Source of the DNA: Methanospirillum hungatei
GTDB lineage: Archaea; Halobacteriota; Methanomicrobia; Methanomicrobiales; Methanospirillaceae
Length of the DNA stretch: 10,000 nucleotides
Direction of reading: 5' to 3'
Assembly (NCBI RefSeq): GCF_020216685.1
Contig: NZ_JAIWNS010000021.1
Location: 1-10,000, forward strand
In this document: positions 1 through 6,193 of the stretch, in pieces
Layout of the letters: each line of letters starts with the position of its first letter
Position numbering within the stretch: the first letter of the stretch is position 1
Program-made: the position numbers and the translations under genes
Notes under the pieces: generated by a model
Database searches by the model: none
What the model saw: only the letters and a program-made list of their open reading frames with translations
What the model was told of the DNA's origin: nothing

Positions 1-1
1 C

Positions 2-1108
2 TATACAAGCGGGACGACCGGCCAGCCAAAAGGGATTGTTCATACCACCGGAGGATATCTCGTCGGAGCTCATTACACCTGCAAATACATCTTTGATCTC
101 AAAGAGAACGATGTCCACTGGTGTACTGCCGACCCGGGCTGGATCACCGGACATAGTTATATCGTGTATGGTCCGCTCTCAGTAGGAGCTACAGTGCTCA
201 TCACCGAGATCACCCCTGATTATCCTGACCCGGGAGTCTGGTGGAGTCTTATTGAAGAGTTTGGTGTAACGGTCTTTTACACCGCTCCAACCGCCATCCG
301 GATGTTCATGAAGGTTGGTGAGCAATGGCCGGATAAGTATAACCTCAGCTCCCTCCGGATCATCGGATCGGTCGGCGAACCCCTCAACCCGGAGGCATTT
401 GAATGGTACTACCGGGTTATCGGAAGAAACAGGTGCCCCATCCTTGATACCTGGTGGCAGACGGAAACAGGTATGCACATGATCACAACCCCGCTTGGAC
501 AGCCTATGAAACCCGGATTTGCAGGCGTTCCTATACCAGGAGTTGTGGCAGATGTGGTGGACAAGGAAGGCAATCCGGTTCCTGCACGGCAGGGAGGTCT
601 GCTGGTCATCAAGGAGCCGTGGCCATCGATGATGCGGACCGTCTACAATAATCCGGACCGGTATAAGCAGTACTGGAACCAGATTAAAAACTGGTATACC
701 GTCGGTGATCTTGCGGTAAAGGACGAGGACGGATACATCATGGTTCTGGGAAGATCTGATGATATCATCATCGTCGCCGGTCATAATCTGGGAACGGCAG
801 AGGTGGAATCAGCCCTGGTCTCCCACGAAGCAGTTGCAGAGGCTGCCGTCATCGGTGTTCCGGACGAGGTGAAAGGACAGGCGGTAAAAGCCTTTGTCAT
901 CCTCAGACAGGGATATGAACCAAGTCAGAAGCTCGTCTCCGAACTGACATACCATGTCAGGATGACCATCGGCCCAATCGCCATGCCATCCGGCATAGAA
1001 TTTATGGATAAGCTGCCAAAGACGAGAAGCGGGAAGATCATGCGACGTGTCCTCAAGGCAAAAGAGATGGGAGTTGATCCAGGCGACATCTCAACCCTTG
1101 AAGAATAA
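2..1108 (+). CDS. acs: Acetyl-CoA synthetase (AMP-forming), C-terminal part; start lies before the window
   Basis: This enzyme activates acetate with ATP to acetyl-AMP and then forms acetyl-CoA in the cytoplasm. The reading frame is open from base 2 to TAA at 1106-1108, giving 368 residues; the family is usually about 630-660, so roughly the N-terminal 40% is missing off the edge. Visible motifs in order: the ATP-binding loop [11 protein letters not shown] (2-34), [12 protein letters not shown] (about 125-160), the acyl-pocket and adenylate motif DTWWQTETG (446-472), the hinge region [18 protein letters not shown], and the C-terminal [10 protein letters not shown] with the catalytic, acetylation-prone lysine at 1034-1036. 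The two adjacent tryptophans match acetate-size-selective Acs enzymes of this family. Hydrogenotrophic methanogens use Acs to assimilate acetate as a carbon source; that role is inferred. The first internal ATG at 164 is not the real start, because conserved family sequence continues upstream of it. Confidence 0.96.
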   Translation, partial: YTSGTTGQPKGIVHTTGGYLVGAHYTCKYIFDLKENDVHWCTADPGWITGHSYIVYGPLSVGATVLITEITPDYPDPGVWWSLIEEFGVTVFYTAPTAIRMFMKVGEQWPDKYNLSSLRIIGSVGEPLNPEAFEWYYRVIGRNRCPILDTWWQTETGMHMITTPLGQPMKPGFAGVPIPGVVADVVDKEGNPVPARQGGLLVIKEPWPSMMRTVYNNPDRYKQYWNQIKNWYTVGDLAVKDEDGYIMVLGRSDDIIIVAGHNLGTAEVESALVSHEAVAEAAVIGVPDEVKGQAVKAFVILRQGYEPSQKLVSELTYHVRMTIGPIAMPSGIEFMDKLPKTRSGKIMRRVLKAKEMGVDPGDISTLEE

Positions 1109-1117
1109 TTTTTTTTT
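1109..1117 (+). terminator. T-tract terminator after acs
   Basis: Nine consecutive T residues follow directly after the acs stop codon. Oligo-T tracts on the non-template strand are the main intrinsic termination signal of archaeal RNA polymerase. No strong hairpin precedes it, and none is needed in archaea. Confidence 0.6.
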
Positions 1118-1198
1118 AACCTTCCCCCTTATTTCCAAGATGAAAAACACCACATCCATTCAGATTACCCTAAATTTGAGTCCATTATTAGGAAATAA

Positions 1199-1218
1199 AC
1201 TCATTTTGAGTATTTAAG
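1199..1218 (+). promoter_or_regulatory. Possible promoter: small inverted repeat followed by a TATA-like element
   Basis: An inverted repeat actca-ttt-tgagt (1199-1211) leads into the TATA-like tatttaag (1211-1218). The element tttgagt also occurs at 1175-1181, 30 bp upstream of its copy at 1205-1211. Transcription would start near 1240, but no open reading frame follows on this strand before the convergent gene at 1364-1993. It is either a spurious AT-rich match or the promoter of a small RNA. Confidence 0.25.
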
Positions 1219-1221
1219 ACC

Positions 1222-1363
1222 CCTGACCAGACATGGATCAGGTTCCAAAATCCCCATAGCGGCCTTCTATGGAATCACATATTCAAACACTATGCCCGGA
1301 ACGATATGAAGGTAAGGAAAAGCCAAGGATCCATATGCTAATATATTAATATTTTTATATTAA
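1222..1363 (+). other. Non-coding segment with two small stem-loops; candidate small RNA or 3' region
   Basis: No plausible protein is seen here. Two stem-loops lie in tandem: cctgacc paired with gg-a-tcagg (1222-1242, seven pairs with one bulged A), and ccatag paired with ctatgg (1254-1259 with 1267-1272, 7-nt loop). The segment ends in an AT-rich inverted repeat next to the stop codon of the convergent gene. A small RNA is possible but unsupported beyond the folding potential and the TATA-like element upstream. Confidence 0.2.
1346..1363 (-). terminator. AT-rich inverted repeat directly after the ArcS-like gene
   Basis: A perfect 7-bp inverted repeat, ttaatat (1346-1352) and atattaa (1357-1363) with a four-base loop, touches the stop codon of the minus-strand gene. 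It is a candidate 3'-end element, although pure A-T pairing is weak and the T content on the minus strand is modest. Confidence 0.35.
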
Positions 1364-1993
1364 CTATAAAGAATCTCGTATAAAAACAAGACCTTTATAG
1401 AACTCTTCAAGATATTCCTCCATGTTCAGGCTTCCTTCCTGAAAAGGACAGTCAAGTTCCATTATTTTATGAATTACATCCTTTCCTGGCATGATCATAT
1501 CAATAGGGACTCCTGCCAGCTCGGATCCCTGGATCAATGCCCTCCGGAACGGTCCAATACAATAGGCAATTCTCTTTTTATACGTATCTTTCGTTTTTTG
1601 AAGATACCCCGCTACCCGTTCGGTTTCAATCCTGAGAAAATCCTCCTGTATGGATGGATCCTTCACTTTTCCCAGCATATATTGATAATGAGCGTAAGGA
1701 TACATGGTTTCCAGTTCTGCCGGGAGGATACCACAGGTTCCAAAGATCACGATATGATATAAATCAGGCTGCAGAACCTCATCGATGATCGCTCGCATGA
1801 TCCGGTGACTCGGACTGGTACTGTATGGTTTTCGCACCGCACAGGGGATAAATATTGCAATGTCACGAGGGGGCACCTCGTACACATCAATGATGTACCG
1901 GTAGGATGCCTCAAATTCGGGAAGATAAAAGGGTGGATCGGTCAGTATCTTGTCAGATGGGGAGTGCTGTACGTCAGTTCTCGGATCTTCCAT
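1364..1993 (-). CDS. Stand-alone archaeosine synthase (ArcS) core-domain protein, DUF5591-like
   Basis: This 209-residue cytoplasmic protein carries the complete PCx3KPYx2Sx2H signature of ArcS as P50, C51, K55, P56, Y57, S60 and H63. It also has the family-like stretch GTCGILPAELE (85-95) followed by an HY pair (102-103). In full ArcS this core acts on preQ0 at position 15 of tRNA, attaching lysine on the way to archaeosine, together with a radical SAM partner (RaSEA) in many euryarchaea. Full ArcS is about 500-600 residues with TGT-like and PUA regions; both are missing here, so RNA binding would need another subunit or the substrate differs. The start at 1993 is chosen because a TATA box lies about 28 bp upstream and there is no Shine-Dalgarno, as expected for a leaderless mRNA. 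The motif assignment is firm; the exact role is inferred, and I give no gene symbol for that reason. Confidence 0.8.
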   Translation of the reverse strand: MEDPRTDVQHSPSDKILTDPPFYLPEFEASYRYIIDVYEVPPRDIAIFIPCAVRKPYSTSPSHRIMRAIIDEVLQPDLYHIVIFGTCGILPAELETMYPYAHYQYMLGKVKDPSIQEDFLRIETERVAGYLQKTKDTYKKRIAYCIGPFRRALIQGSELAGVPIDMIMPGKDVIHKIMELDCPFQEGSLNMEEYLEEFYKGLVFIRDSL

Positions 1994-2017
1994 TCCATAC
2001 TAATGACCATGAGAGGG

Positions 2018-2025
2018 CATATAAG
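2018..2025 (-). promoter_or_regulatory. TATA box of the ArcS-like gene, readable on both strands
   Basis: On the minus strand this reads cttatatg, centred about 28 bp before the ATG at 1993, which places transcription start at or next to the start codon (leaderless mRNA). On the plus strand the same bases read catataag and could fire divergently from about 2047 towards the Cache gene. Confidence 0.5.
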
Positions 2026-2049
2026 TCCTATGAGAGAATAAACTCATGC

Positions 2050-2173
2050 CTGGTTGTGACCAGCTGAACCGATATACGCATTGTACCCGAAAGGAATACC
2101 AGACGTCCACTCTGGGTCATTGGGATTCCAAACGATATTCAGACCAGAGTTGTTACATACCCAAAGGGAATCC
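2050..2173 (+). other. Spacer with hairpin potential upstream of the Cache gene
   Basis: The gap between the divergent genes (1994-2216) can fold. A stem ctggt/accag lies at 2050-2063. A longer stem, actctgggtc (2109-2118) with gaccagagt (2142-2150), gives nine pairs with one bulged G, and its loop holds a small ttgg/ccaa hairpin (2120-2131). A 7-bp inverted pair, ggattcc (2123-2129) and ggaatcc (2167-2173), offers a competing fold. The frame is open from ATG 2046 into the Cache gene, but that peptide is not hydrophobic and would bury the signal peptide, so the region is read as untranslated. It could be a long leader or a small RNA. Confidence 0.25.
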
Positions 2174-2191
2174 TGAATCAAAAATCCCATG

Positions 2192-2197
2192 TATTAT
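2192..2197 (+). promoter_or_regulatory. Weak TATA-like element before the Cache gene
   Basis: The bases tattat are centred about 22 bp ahead of ATG 2217. No Shine-Dalgarno precedes that ATG, so a leaderless mRNA is possible. The match is weak, and the stronger TATA at 2018-2025 is an alternative. Confidence 0.25.
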
Positions 2198-2216
2198 CAC
2201 ATCCAATAATGAAATC

Positions 2217-2825
2217 ATGACTCATTACTTCATTATTTGTTTGGTTTTTCTGCTCGGTATTGCCTCCCTTTCAGCAGATCTGCAGGATAGCCCTGACATT
2301 GTGGAACCAATCACCATTTCAGAAACCAACCTCACAAAAGACCTATCACAATCAGAAGTACAAACAGAGAATAACCAGGCATCAGATTCTCTGGACAAAC
2401 CTGTTGCAGAAATGGTTGCATTTGTTCAGGAGGCGGTTCAATATGCCCGGGATAATAAGAAGGAAGATGTCCTTGCTGAATTTAGTAACCGGAGCGGATC
2501 ATTCTTCAGAGGAAACCTCTACATCTATGCCTATGATTTTGACGGAATCACCCTTGCCCACCCGCTCCAGACCGAATTAATCGGAAAGAGCAGACTAAAA
2601 GAGCGTGATGCAGAAAATGAGTACTTTATCCGAAATCTGCGTGATGTAGCTTTGAACGGATCAGGATTTGTTGTCTTTCATTATGTAAATCCTGGCCACA
2701 ACAATGCTGTTGAGAAGAAACTTGGATATGTTGAGGCAGTGGATGATACCTGGTGGCTTGGCTCAGGGATTTATGGTGAGAACGTCACCCTTCCGAAAGA
2801 AGTTTCCTGGCATACTCCAATTTAA
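2217..2825 (+). CDS. Secreted single-Cache-domain protein without a signalling domain
   Basis: The 202-residue product has a short signal peptide (about residues 1-20, hydrophobic stretch 4-19, likely cut after SLSA), a polar linker of about 40 residues, and one Cache (sCache_2-like) sensor domain at about 64-188. Family features are YAYDFDGITLAHP (104-116), LIGK (121-124), the glycine-rich GSGFVVFHY (148-156), and GYVEAV with WWLGSGIYG (170-187). Cache domains bind small ligands such as carboxylates outside the membrane, usually as the sensor half of chemoreceptors or histidine kinases. Here the protein ends about 15 residues after the domain, with no second membrane segment, HAMP, kinase or methyl-accepting region. 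It may be a free ligand-binding protein that presents its ligand to another receptor. ATG 2217 is chosen over the in-frame 2046 because only it places the hydrophobic segment at the N-terminus. The ligand is unknown. Confidence 0.82.
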   Translation: MTHYFIICLVFLLGIASLSADLQDSPDIVEPITISETNLTKDLSQSEVQTENNQASDSLDKPVAEMVAFVQEAVQYARDNKKEDVLAEFSNRSGSFFRGNLYIYAYDFDGITLAHPLQTELIGKSRLKERDAENEYFIRNLRDVALNGSGFVVFHYVNPGHNNAVEKKLGYVEAVDDTWWLGSGIYGENVTLPKEVSWHTPI

Positions 2826-2870
2826 ATACTGAATGATTCTGAAAACCAATCTCTTTTTCCATCTGCAATT
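2826..2870 (+). terminator. Possible 3' end of the Cache gene
   Basis: Pyrimidine-rich sequence with a T5 run (2854-2858) follows the stop codon by about 30 nt. It is compatible with archaeal T-tract termination, but short. Confidence 0.3.
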
Positions 2871-2945
2871 TCAGGTAGATATCTTTTAAAATGAACACGC
2901 AGTTCCATCCGGAGTTTAGGGAGATTTGATCGACCAACAGGTTTT

Positions 2946-2981
2946 CAATTGTTAAACCAATTGATTAACCAATTCAAATAA
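2946..2981 (+). repeat. 12-bp tandem repeat, candidate operator of the metal-uptake operon
   Basis: The sequence holds two good copies of a 12-bp unit, caattgttaaac (2946-2957) and caattgattaac (2958-2969; 10 of 12 identical). A third, decayed copy starts at 2970 and keeps caatt. Within the array gttaa (2951-2955) and ttaac (2965-2969) form an inverted pair around a central caattg. It sits just upstream of the TATA box at 2983-2992, and the third copy overlaps the place where TFB contacts DNA, so a bound regulator could block or recruit the initiation complex. A metal-responsive regulator (DtxR or Fur type) is a guess from context; the bases do not match the bacterial consensus of either. Confidence 0.5.
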
Positions 2982-2982
2982 G

Positions 2983-2992
2983 TAAATATATA
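2983..2992 (+). promoter_or_regulatory. TATA box of the transporter/radical SAM operon
   Basis: The bases taaatatata are the strongest TATA match in the window. Transcription would begin near 3013-3018, giving a leader of about 105 nt before the start codon at 3122. Because downstream genes are closely spaced, this is probably the main promoter for 3122-8615. Confidence 0.6.
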
Positions 2993-3015
2993 CCTCCACC
3001 AGTGTACCTTTTTTT

Positions 3016-3114
3016 CACTCGTCATATTCATTGTGTGAGTGTACTCCGGCTATTCAATATCCGGACTATGTGCAATCATATGTGATGAGATAACAAAAAT
3101 CGGTATCACTGGAG
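3016..3114 (+). promoter_or_regulatory. Structured 5' leader and Shine-Dalgarno of the binding-protein gene
   Basis: The leader can form cactc/gagtg (3016-3020 with 3037-3041) and then tccgg/ccgga (3045-3049 with 3061-3065), the latter extended by three inner A-T pairs after one mismatch. The ribosome site ggag (3111-3114) lies 7 nt before the ATG. The leader is long for an archaeal gene, and no known riboswitch class is recognised in it. Confidence 0.35.
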
Positions 3115-3121
3115 TTACTGA

Positions 3122-4234
3122 ATGAAACAATACATTTTGTTTATCATCTGTGCAATCCTTGGAGCTCTATTCCTTGGAATGCCGGTATGTGCAGAAGAGA
3201 GTAAAACTCGTATCATTACTGATATGACCGGAAATGAAATCGAAATTCCGGAAGCTATTGAACGTGTTGCATTTTTTGGAGGCCCAATCGGTCAGGTCCC
3301 CTATATTCTTGGTGTTCAGGATACCATTGTTGCGACTTCAATCGGGAGTAAGAATTCGCAGCTTCTCAACATCATGGACCCGAACCTGAAAAATATTGCT
3401 GCACCACGACAGACAAATGGAATTATCAATATTGAGGAATTGATCAAATCAGAACCACAGTTTGTTCTTGCAGGGAATGTAGACGGGGAGATTGTTGAAA
3501 AACAGACTTCAATTCCGGTTGTTTACTTCTTTGAGAACTCCGACGGTAATGTAGAGCAGACAAAAGCCGAAGTCACCTTTATCGGCTCTATCTATGGAAA
3601 AGAAGATCGGGCACAGAAATATGCAGACTATCTTGACTCTACGTTATCACTAGTGAAATCACGTATCGGAGACATTCCACTTTCTGAGCAGAAAGTTCTC
3701 TTTAACGGATATGATGCAAATCACCTCATCACCTATGGTGGAGACAGCTACATGCAGGAGCGTATTGAGAACGCCGGTCTTCAAAACGCTGCACTCGAAG
3801 TAAATACCTCTGGTGTCAGGCCTGGAATTCATGCAGGTCTTGATGAGATCTCCATGGAACAGGTCCTGAAGTGGAACCCGGATATTCTGGTCATTGATAC
3901 CGGATCACCTGAAGATGTGTACAATGATCCGAAGTGGGCTAGTGTTAAGGCAGTTCAGAACCGCCAGGTATTCCGGCTTCCAAATGGTGTGTTTGTATGG
4001 AACCGGCCAACCGCAGAGTCTGCAGTCCTTCACCCGCTCTGGATGGCTAAAATTGCATATCCTGAACGATTTAATGACATCTCCATGCAGGATGAGGTCA
4101 AAAAATTCTACCAGGAGATCTTCTCCTATGAGTTAACCGACGAACAGGTCGATAAGGTCCTCTCTGGTGAATTTGCATCTGCCATAAGTGCAGGAAAGGG
4201 ACAGACAAACCAGACAAACATGGGAAATAAGTAA
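3122..4234 (+). CDS. Metal-chelate ABC transporter substrate-binding protein (FepB/BtuF family)
   Basis: This is the extracytoplasmic receptor of a type II importer for iron-siderophore, cobamide or a related metal complex. The 370-residue product has a signal peptide (about 1-25, cut likely after VCA). The two-lobe helical-backbone receptor fold follows from about 30: DMTGNEIEIP (34-43), a first-lobe segment with IEELIKSEPQFVLAG (104-118), YGGDSY (205-210), the second-lobe segment ISMEQVLKWNPDILVID (243-259), and a C-terminal region with LPNGVFVWNRP (286-296) and LHPLWMAKIAYPERF (303-317). It ends in a polar, Asn/Gln-rich tail. No classic lipobox is visible although a Cys is at 23 (MPVC), and no C-terminal anchor is present, so how it stays at the cell surface is unclear. 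It is the first gene of the operon, with a good ribosome site 7 nt before the ATG. The cargo cannot be deduced; annotation as iron-complex binding rests on the family only. Confidence 0.92.
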   Translation: MKQYILFIICAILGALFLGMPVCAEESKTRIITDMTGNEIEIPEAIERVAFFGGPIGQVPYILGVQDTIVATSIGSKNSQLLNIMDPNLKNIAAPRQTNGIINIEELIKSEPQFVLAGNVDGEIVEKQTSIPVVYFFENSDGNVEQTKAEVTFIGSIYGKEDRAQKYADYLDSTLSLVKSRIGDIPLSEQKVLFNGYDANHLITYGGDSYMQERIENAGLQNAALEVNTSGVRPGIHAGLDEISMEQVLKWNPDILVIDTGSPEDVYNDPKWASVKAVQNRQVFRLPNGVFVWNRPTAESAVLHPLWMAKIAYPERFNDISMQDEVKKFYQEIFSYELTDEQVDKVLSGEFASAISAGKGQTNQTNMGNK

Positions 4235-4262
4235 TTCCCGGAGAACATTTTTTCATTTTTTT
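4222..4262 (+). terminator. Hairpin plus T-tracts between receptor and permease (possible partial terminator)
   Basis: A stem gggaa (4222-4226) with ttccc (4235-4239) spans the stop codon of the receptor gene and is followed by T6 (4248-4253) and T7 (4256-4262). Such a site could end many transcripts early and keep receptor mRNA in excess over permease mRNA, as is common for binding-protein transporters. Confidence 0.45.
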
Positions 4263-4289
4263 GACAGGATATCTGATATGATCCATGTC
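4263..4289 (+). other. Stem-loop before the permease gene
   Basis: The bases gacaggat (4263-4270) pair with atcc-a-tgtc (4281-4289), giving eight pairs with one bulged A and a ten-base loop. It lies 22 nt before the permease ATG, which has no clear Shine-Dalgarno. It may protect the 5' end of a processed downstream mRNA or affect translation; this is inference. Confidence 0.3.
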
Positions 4290-4311
4290 ATTGATACCAG
4301 AGTAAACGCTT

Positions 4312-5352
4312 ATGATAAGAAATCCTGTAAAAAAAGAGTTTAGGGGAAGACGAAATTACACCCTGCTAAAGACAGGTCTGGTTCTTTTTCTTTGTAGCAC
4401 GACTCTGATCTCTCTTATGGTCGGACGATTCGACGTACCCCCTTATGACGTAATCAATGCTATTTTTTCCGGTTTTATTCCATCTCCTGACCTCTCGCCT
4501 ACAGTCAGAAGTGTAATCGTGGATGTCCGGCTTCCCCGGGTTATCGCAGTAATTCTCGTAGGTGCTGCTTTATCTGTTGCTGGTGCTGCATTCCAGGGAC
4601 TTTTCCGAAACCCGCTCGTATCTCCGGATATTCTGGGAGTCTCTGCCGGTGCAGGCTTTGGAGCAGCACTTGCCCTTCTCCTGACTGAAAACATATTTAT
4701 TACCCAGACATTTGCTTTCCTCTTTGGGATCATCGCGGTAGGACTTGCATATATGATAAGCCGGGTTTACCGGGTCAGCACAACCCTCACTTTGGTCCTT
4801 GCCGGTATTGTGGTCGCAGCTCTTTTTCAGGCCCTGACTTCACTGGTAAAATATGTTGCAGATCCTCTCAATAAATTGCCGGCCATTGTTTTCTGGCTGA
4901 TGGGTTCATTTAACCACATATCAAACTCCGATCTGATGGTGGCCGGGCCATTGCTGCTTGGAGGAATGTTTATTCTTTACCTGGTCAGGTGGCGGATTAA
5001 TGTTCTTTCCATGGGTGAAGAGGATGCACGGGCACTTGGTGTTGATATCAGGCAACAAAAGGCGATTATCATCATTTCAGCAACGCTAATTTCAGCTGCT
5101 GCTGTTTCTATATGTGGAATAGTCGGATGGATAGGACTTGTTATCCCTCATGTAGGCAGGATCCTGGTGGGTCCGGATCATAAACTGCTCATTCCTATCG
5201 CTGCCTTAGTAGGAGCAACATATCTTCTGATCGTGGATACCGTCGCACGGACGGTAACGGTTACTGAAATCCCTATCGGGATTATTACTGCACTCGTGGG
5301 AGCACCGGTATTTGCATACCTTCTCAGGAAGACACAGACGGGGTGGAAGTAG
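4312..5352 (+). CDS. Metal-chelate ABC transporter permease (FecCD/BtuC family)
   Basis: This membrane subunit forms the transport channel as a homodimer. The length of 346 residues is normal for the family. After a basic N-terminal tail (about 1-18), hydrophobic segments run through the protein as expected for about ten helices. Family motifs are ALSVAGAAFQGLFRNPLVSP followed by DILGVSAGAG, the WLMGSF loop, and the cytoplasmic coupling region GIVGWIGLVIPHVGR with VGPDHKLLIP, which contacts the ATPase. The start ATG at 4312 has only a weak purine stretch upstream (agag), and the 77-nt gap after the receptor gene holds a terminator-like hairpin and a second stem-loop. The ATPase gene starts inside or directly at the end of this gene, so the two are likely translated together. 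Confidence 0.93.
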   Translation: MIRNPVKKEFRGRRNYTLLKTGLVLFLCSTTLISLMVGRFDVPPYDVINAIFSGFIPSPDLSPTVRSVIVDVRLPRVIAVILVGAALSVAGAAFQGLFRNPLVSPDILGVSAGAGFGAALALLLTENIFITQTFAFLFGIIAVGLAYMISRVYRVSTTLTLVLAGIVVAALFQALTSLVKYVADPLNKLPAIVFWLMGSFNHISNSDLMVAGPLLLGGMFILYLVRWRINVLSMGEEDARALGVDIRQQKAIIIISATLISAAAVSICGIVGWIGLVIPHVGRILVGPDHKLLIPIAALVGATYLLIVDTVARTVTVTEIPIGIITALVGAPVFAYLLRKTQTGWK

Positions 5353-6182
5353 TGACTAATCCATTAATTATCTCTGATCTTTCTTTTCGTTATCATGCAA
5401 AAGACGAAACCACCATTTTTTCCGGTATCAACCTGTCCCTTGCAAAAGGAGAAATATTCTGTCTGATCGGTCCGAATGGGACAGGCAAATCAACCCTGAT
5501 AAAATGTATTGCCGGTCTTCTGACAGCCGAATCTGGCTCCGTCCACATTGATGGTGAAGAATTGAAGACACTCAGCCCGGCACGATCAGCCAGGATCGTT
5601 GGGTATGTCCCCCAATCACATACTCCCTCCTTCCCGTTTCCGGTTCGGGACGTGGTTGTCATGGGGAGATCACCCCATCTGGGTCCGCTTTCTTCACCGT
5701 CAGATTCTGATATGATGATTGCAGAGGAGTCCATGAAAACCGTCGGAGTATCACATCTGGCTGACCGTCCCTGCACTGATATCAGTGGCGGAGAGTATCA
5801 ACTTGTCCTCATTGCACGGGCTCTGACTCAGCAGCCACGGATTCTTCTTCTTGATGAACCCACATCTCACCTGGATCTGGGAAATCAGATGAAGATTCTT
5901 CGTACTATTAGAAAATTGAGCGAACAAGGCCTTTCTATTCTGATGGCCACCCACTTTCCTGATCACGCATTCCTCATATCGGGACAGGTAGGGATGATGA
6001 TGAATAAAGGGCTATCCAGAACCGGATCAGCAGAATCAATCATAAACGAAGGGATTATGCGGGAGGCTTATGATGCAGAAGTATGCATCATGACCATTCC
6101 AGGTGACAATGGCAGAAAGATCTGCATCCCTATGCTATCAGCCGGGGATAATCAGGAATATGCCCATACAATCATGAATTGA
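5343..6182 (+). CDS. Metal-chelate ABC transporter ATP-binding protein (FepC/BtuD family)
   Basis: This cytoplasmic ATPase powers the importer. It has 279 residues if translation starts at GTG 5343, or 276 from GTG 5352. The latter overlaps the permease stop codon by one base (taGTG) and has ggtgg about 5 nt upstream, which makes it at least as likely. All motifs are intact: Walker A GPNGTGKST (43-51), Q-loop Q91, signature ISGGE (147-151, an acceptable variant of LSGGQ), Walker B ILLLDE (167-172), D-loop SHLDLGNQ, and switch histidine H204. The linker after the Q-loop (FPFPVRDVVVMGRSPHLG) is typical of FepC/BtuD-type subunits. The C-terminal 60 residues are a short tail without a recognised regulatory domain. 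The next gene starts 11 nt after its stop codon. Confidence 0.94.
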   Translation: MEVVTNPLIISDLSFRYHAKDETTIFSGINLSLAKGEIFCLIGPNGTGKSTLIKCIAGLLTAESGSVHIDGEELKTLSPARSARIVGYVPQSHTPSFPFPVRDVVVMGRSPHLGPLSSPSDSDMMIAEESMKTVGVSHLADRPCTDISGGEYQLVLIARALTQQPRILLLDEPTSHLDLGNQMKILRTIRKLSEQGLSILMATHFPDHAFLISGQVGMMMNKGLSRTGSAESIINEGIMREAYDAEVCIMTIPGDNGRKICIPMLSAGDNQEYAHTIMN

Positions 6183-6187
6183 AGGAG
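6182..6187 (+). promoter_or_regulatory. Ribosome binding site of the methyltransferase gene
   Basis: The bases aaggag overlap the ATPase stop codon and lie 6 nt before ATG 6194. This strong site fixes the start and supports coupled translation. Confidence 0.7.
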
Positions 6188-6193
6188 TGACAC

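Noticed and set aside
179..784. Long open frame on the minus strand inside acs (201 codons)
   Set aside because: It lies antisense to well-conserved acs coding sequence, its product shows no domain-like pattern, and no promoter or ribosome site is evident.
2046..2216. In-frame N-terminal extension of the Cache protein from ATG 2046
   Set aside because: It would bury the signal peptide inside the protein, and the 57 extra residues look non-coding. ATG 2217 gives a normal signal peptide.
3013..3121. Cobalamin riboswitch in the leader of the transporter operon
   Set aside because: The leader is short for that class, and I see no B12-box-like sequence; only simple stem-loops are supported.
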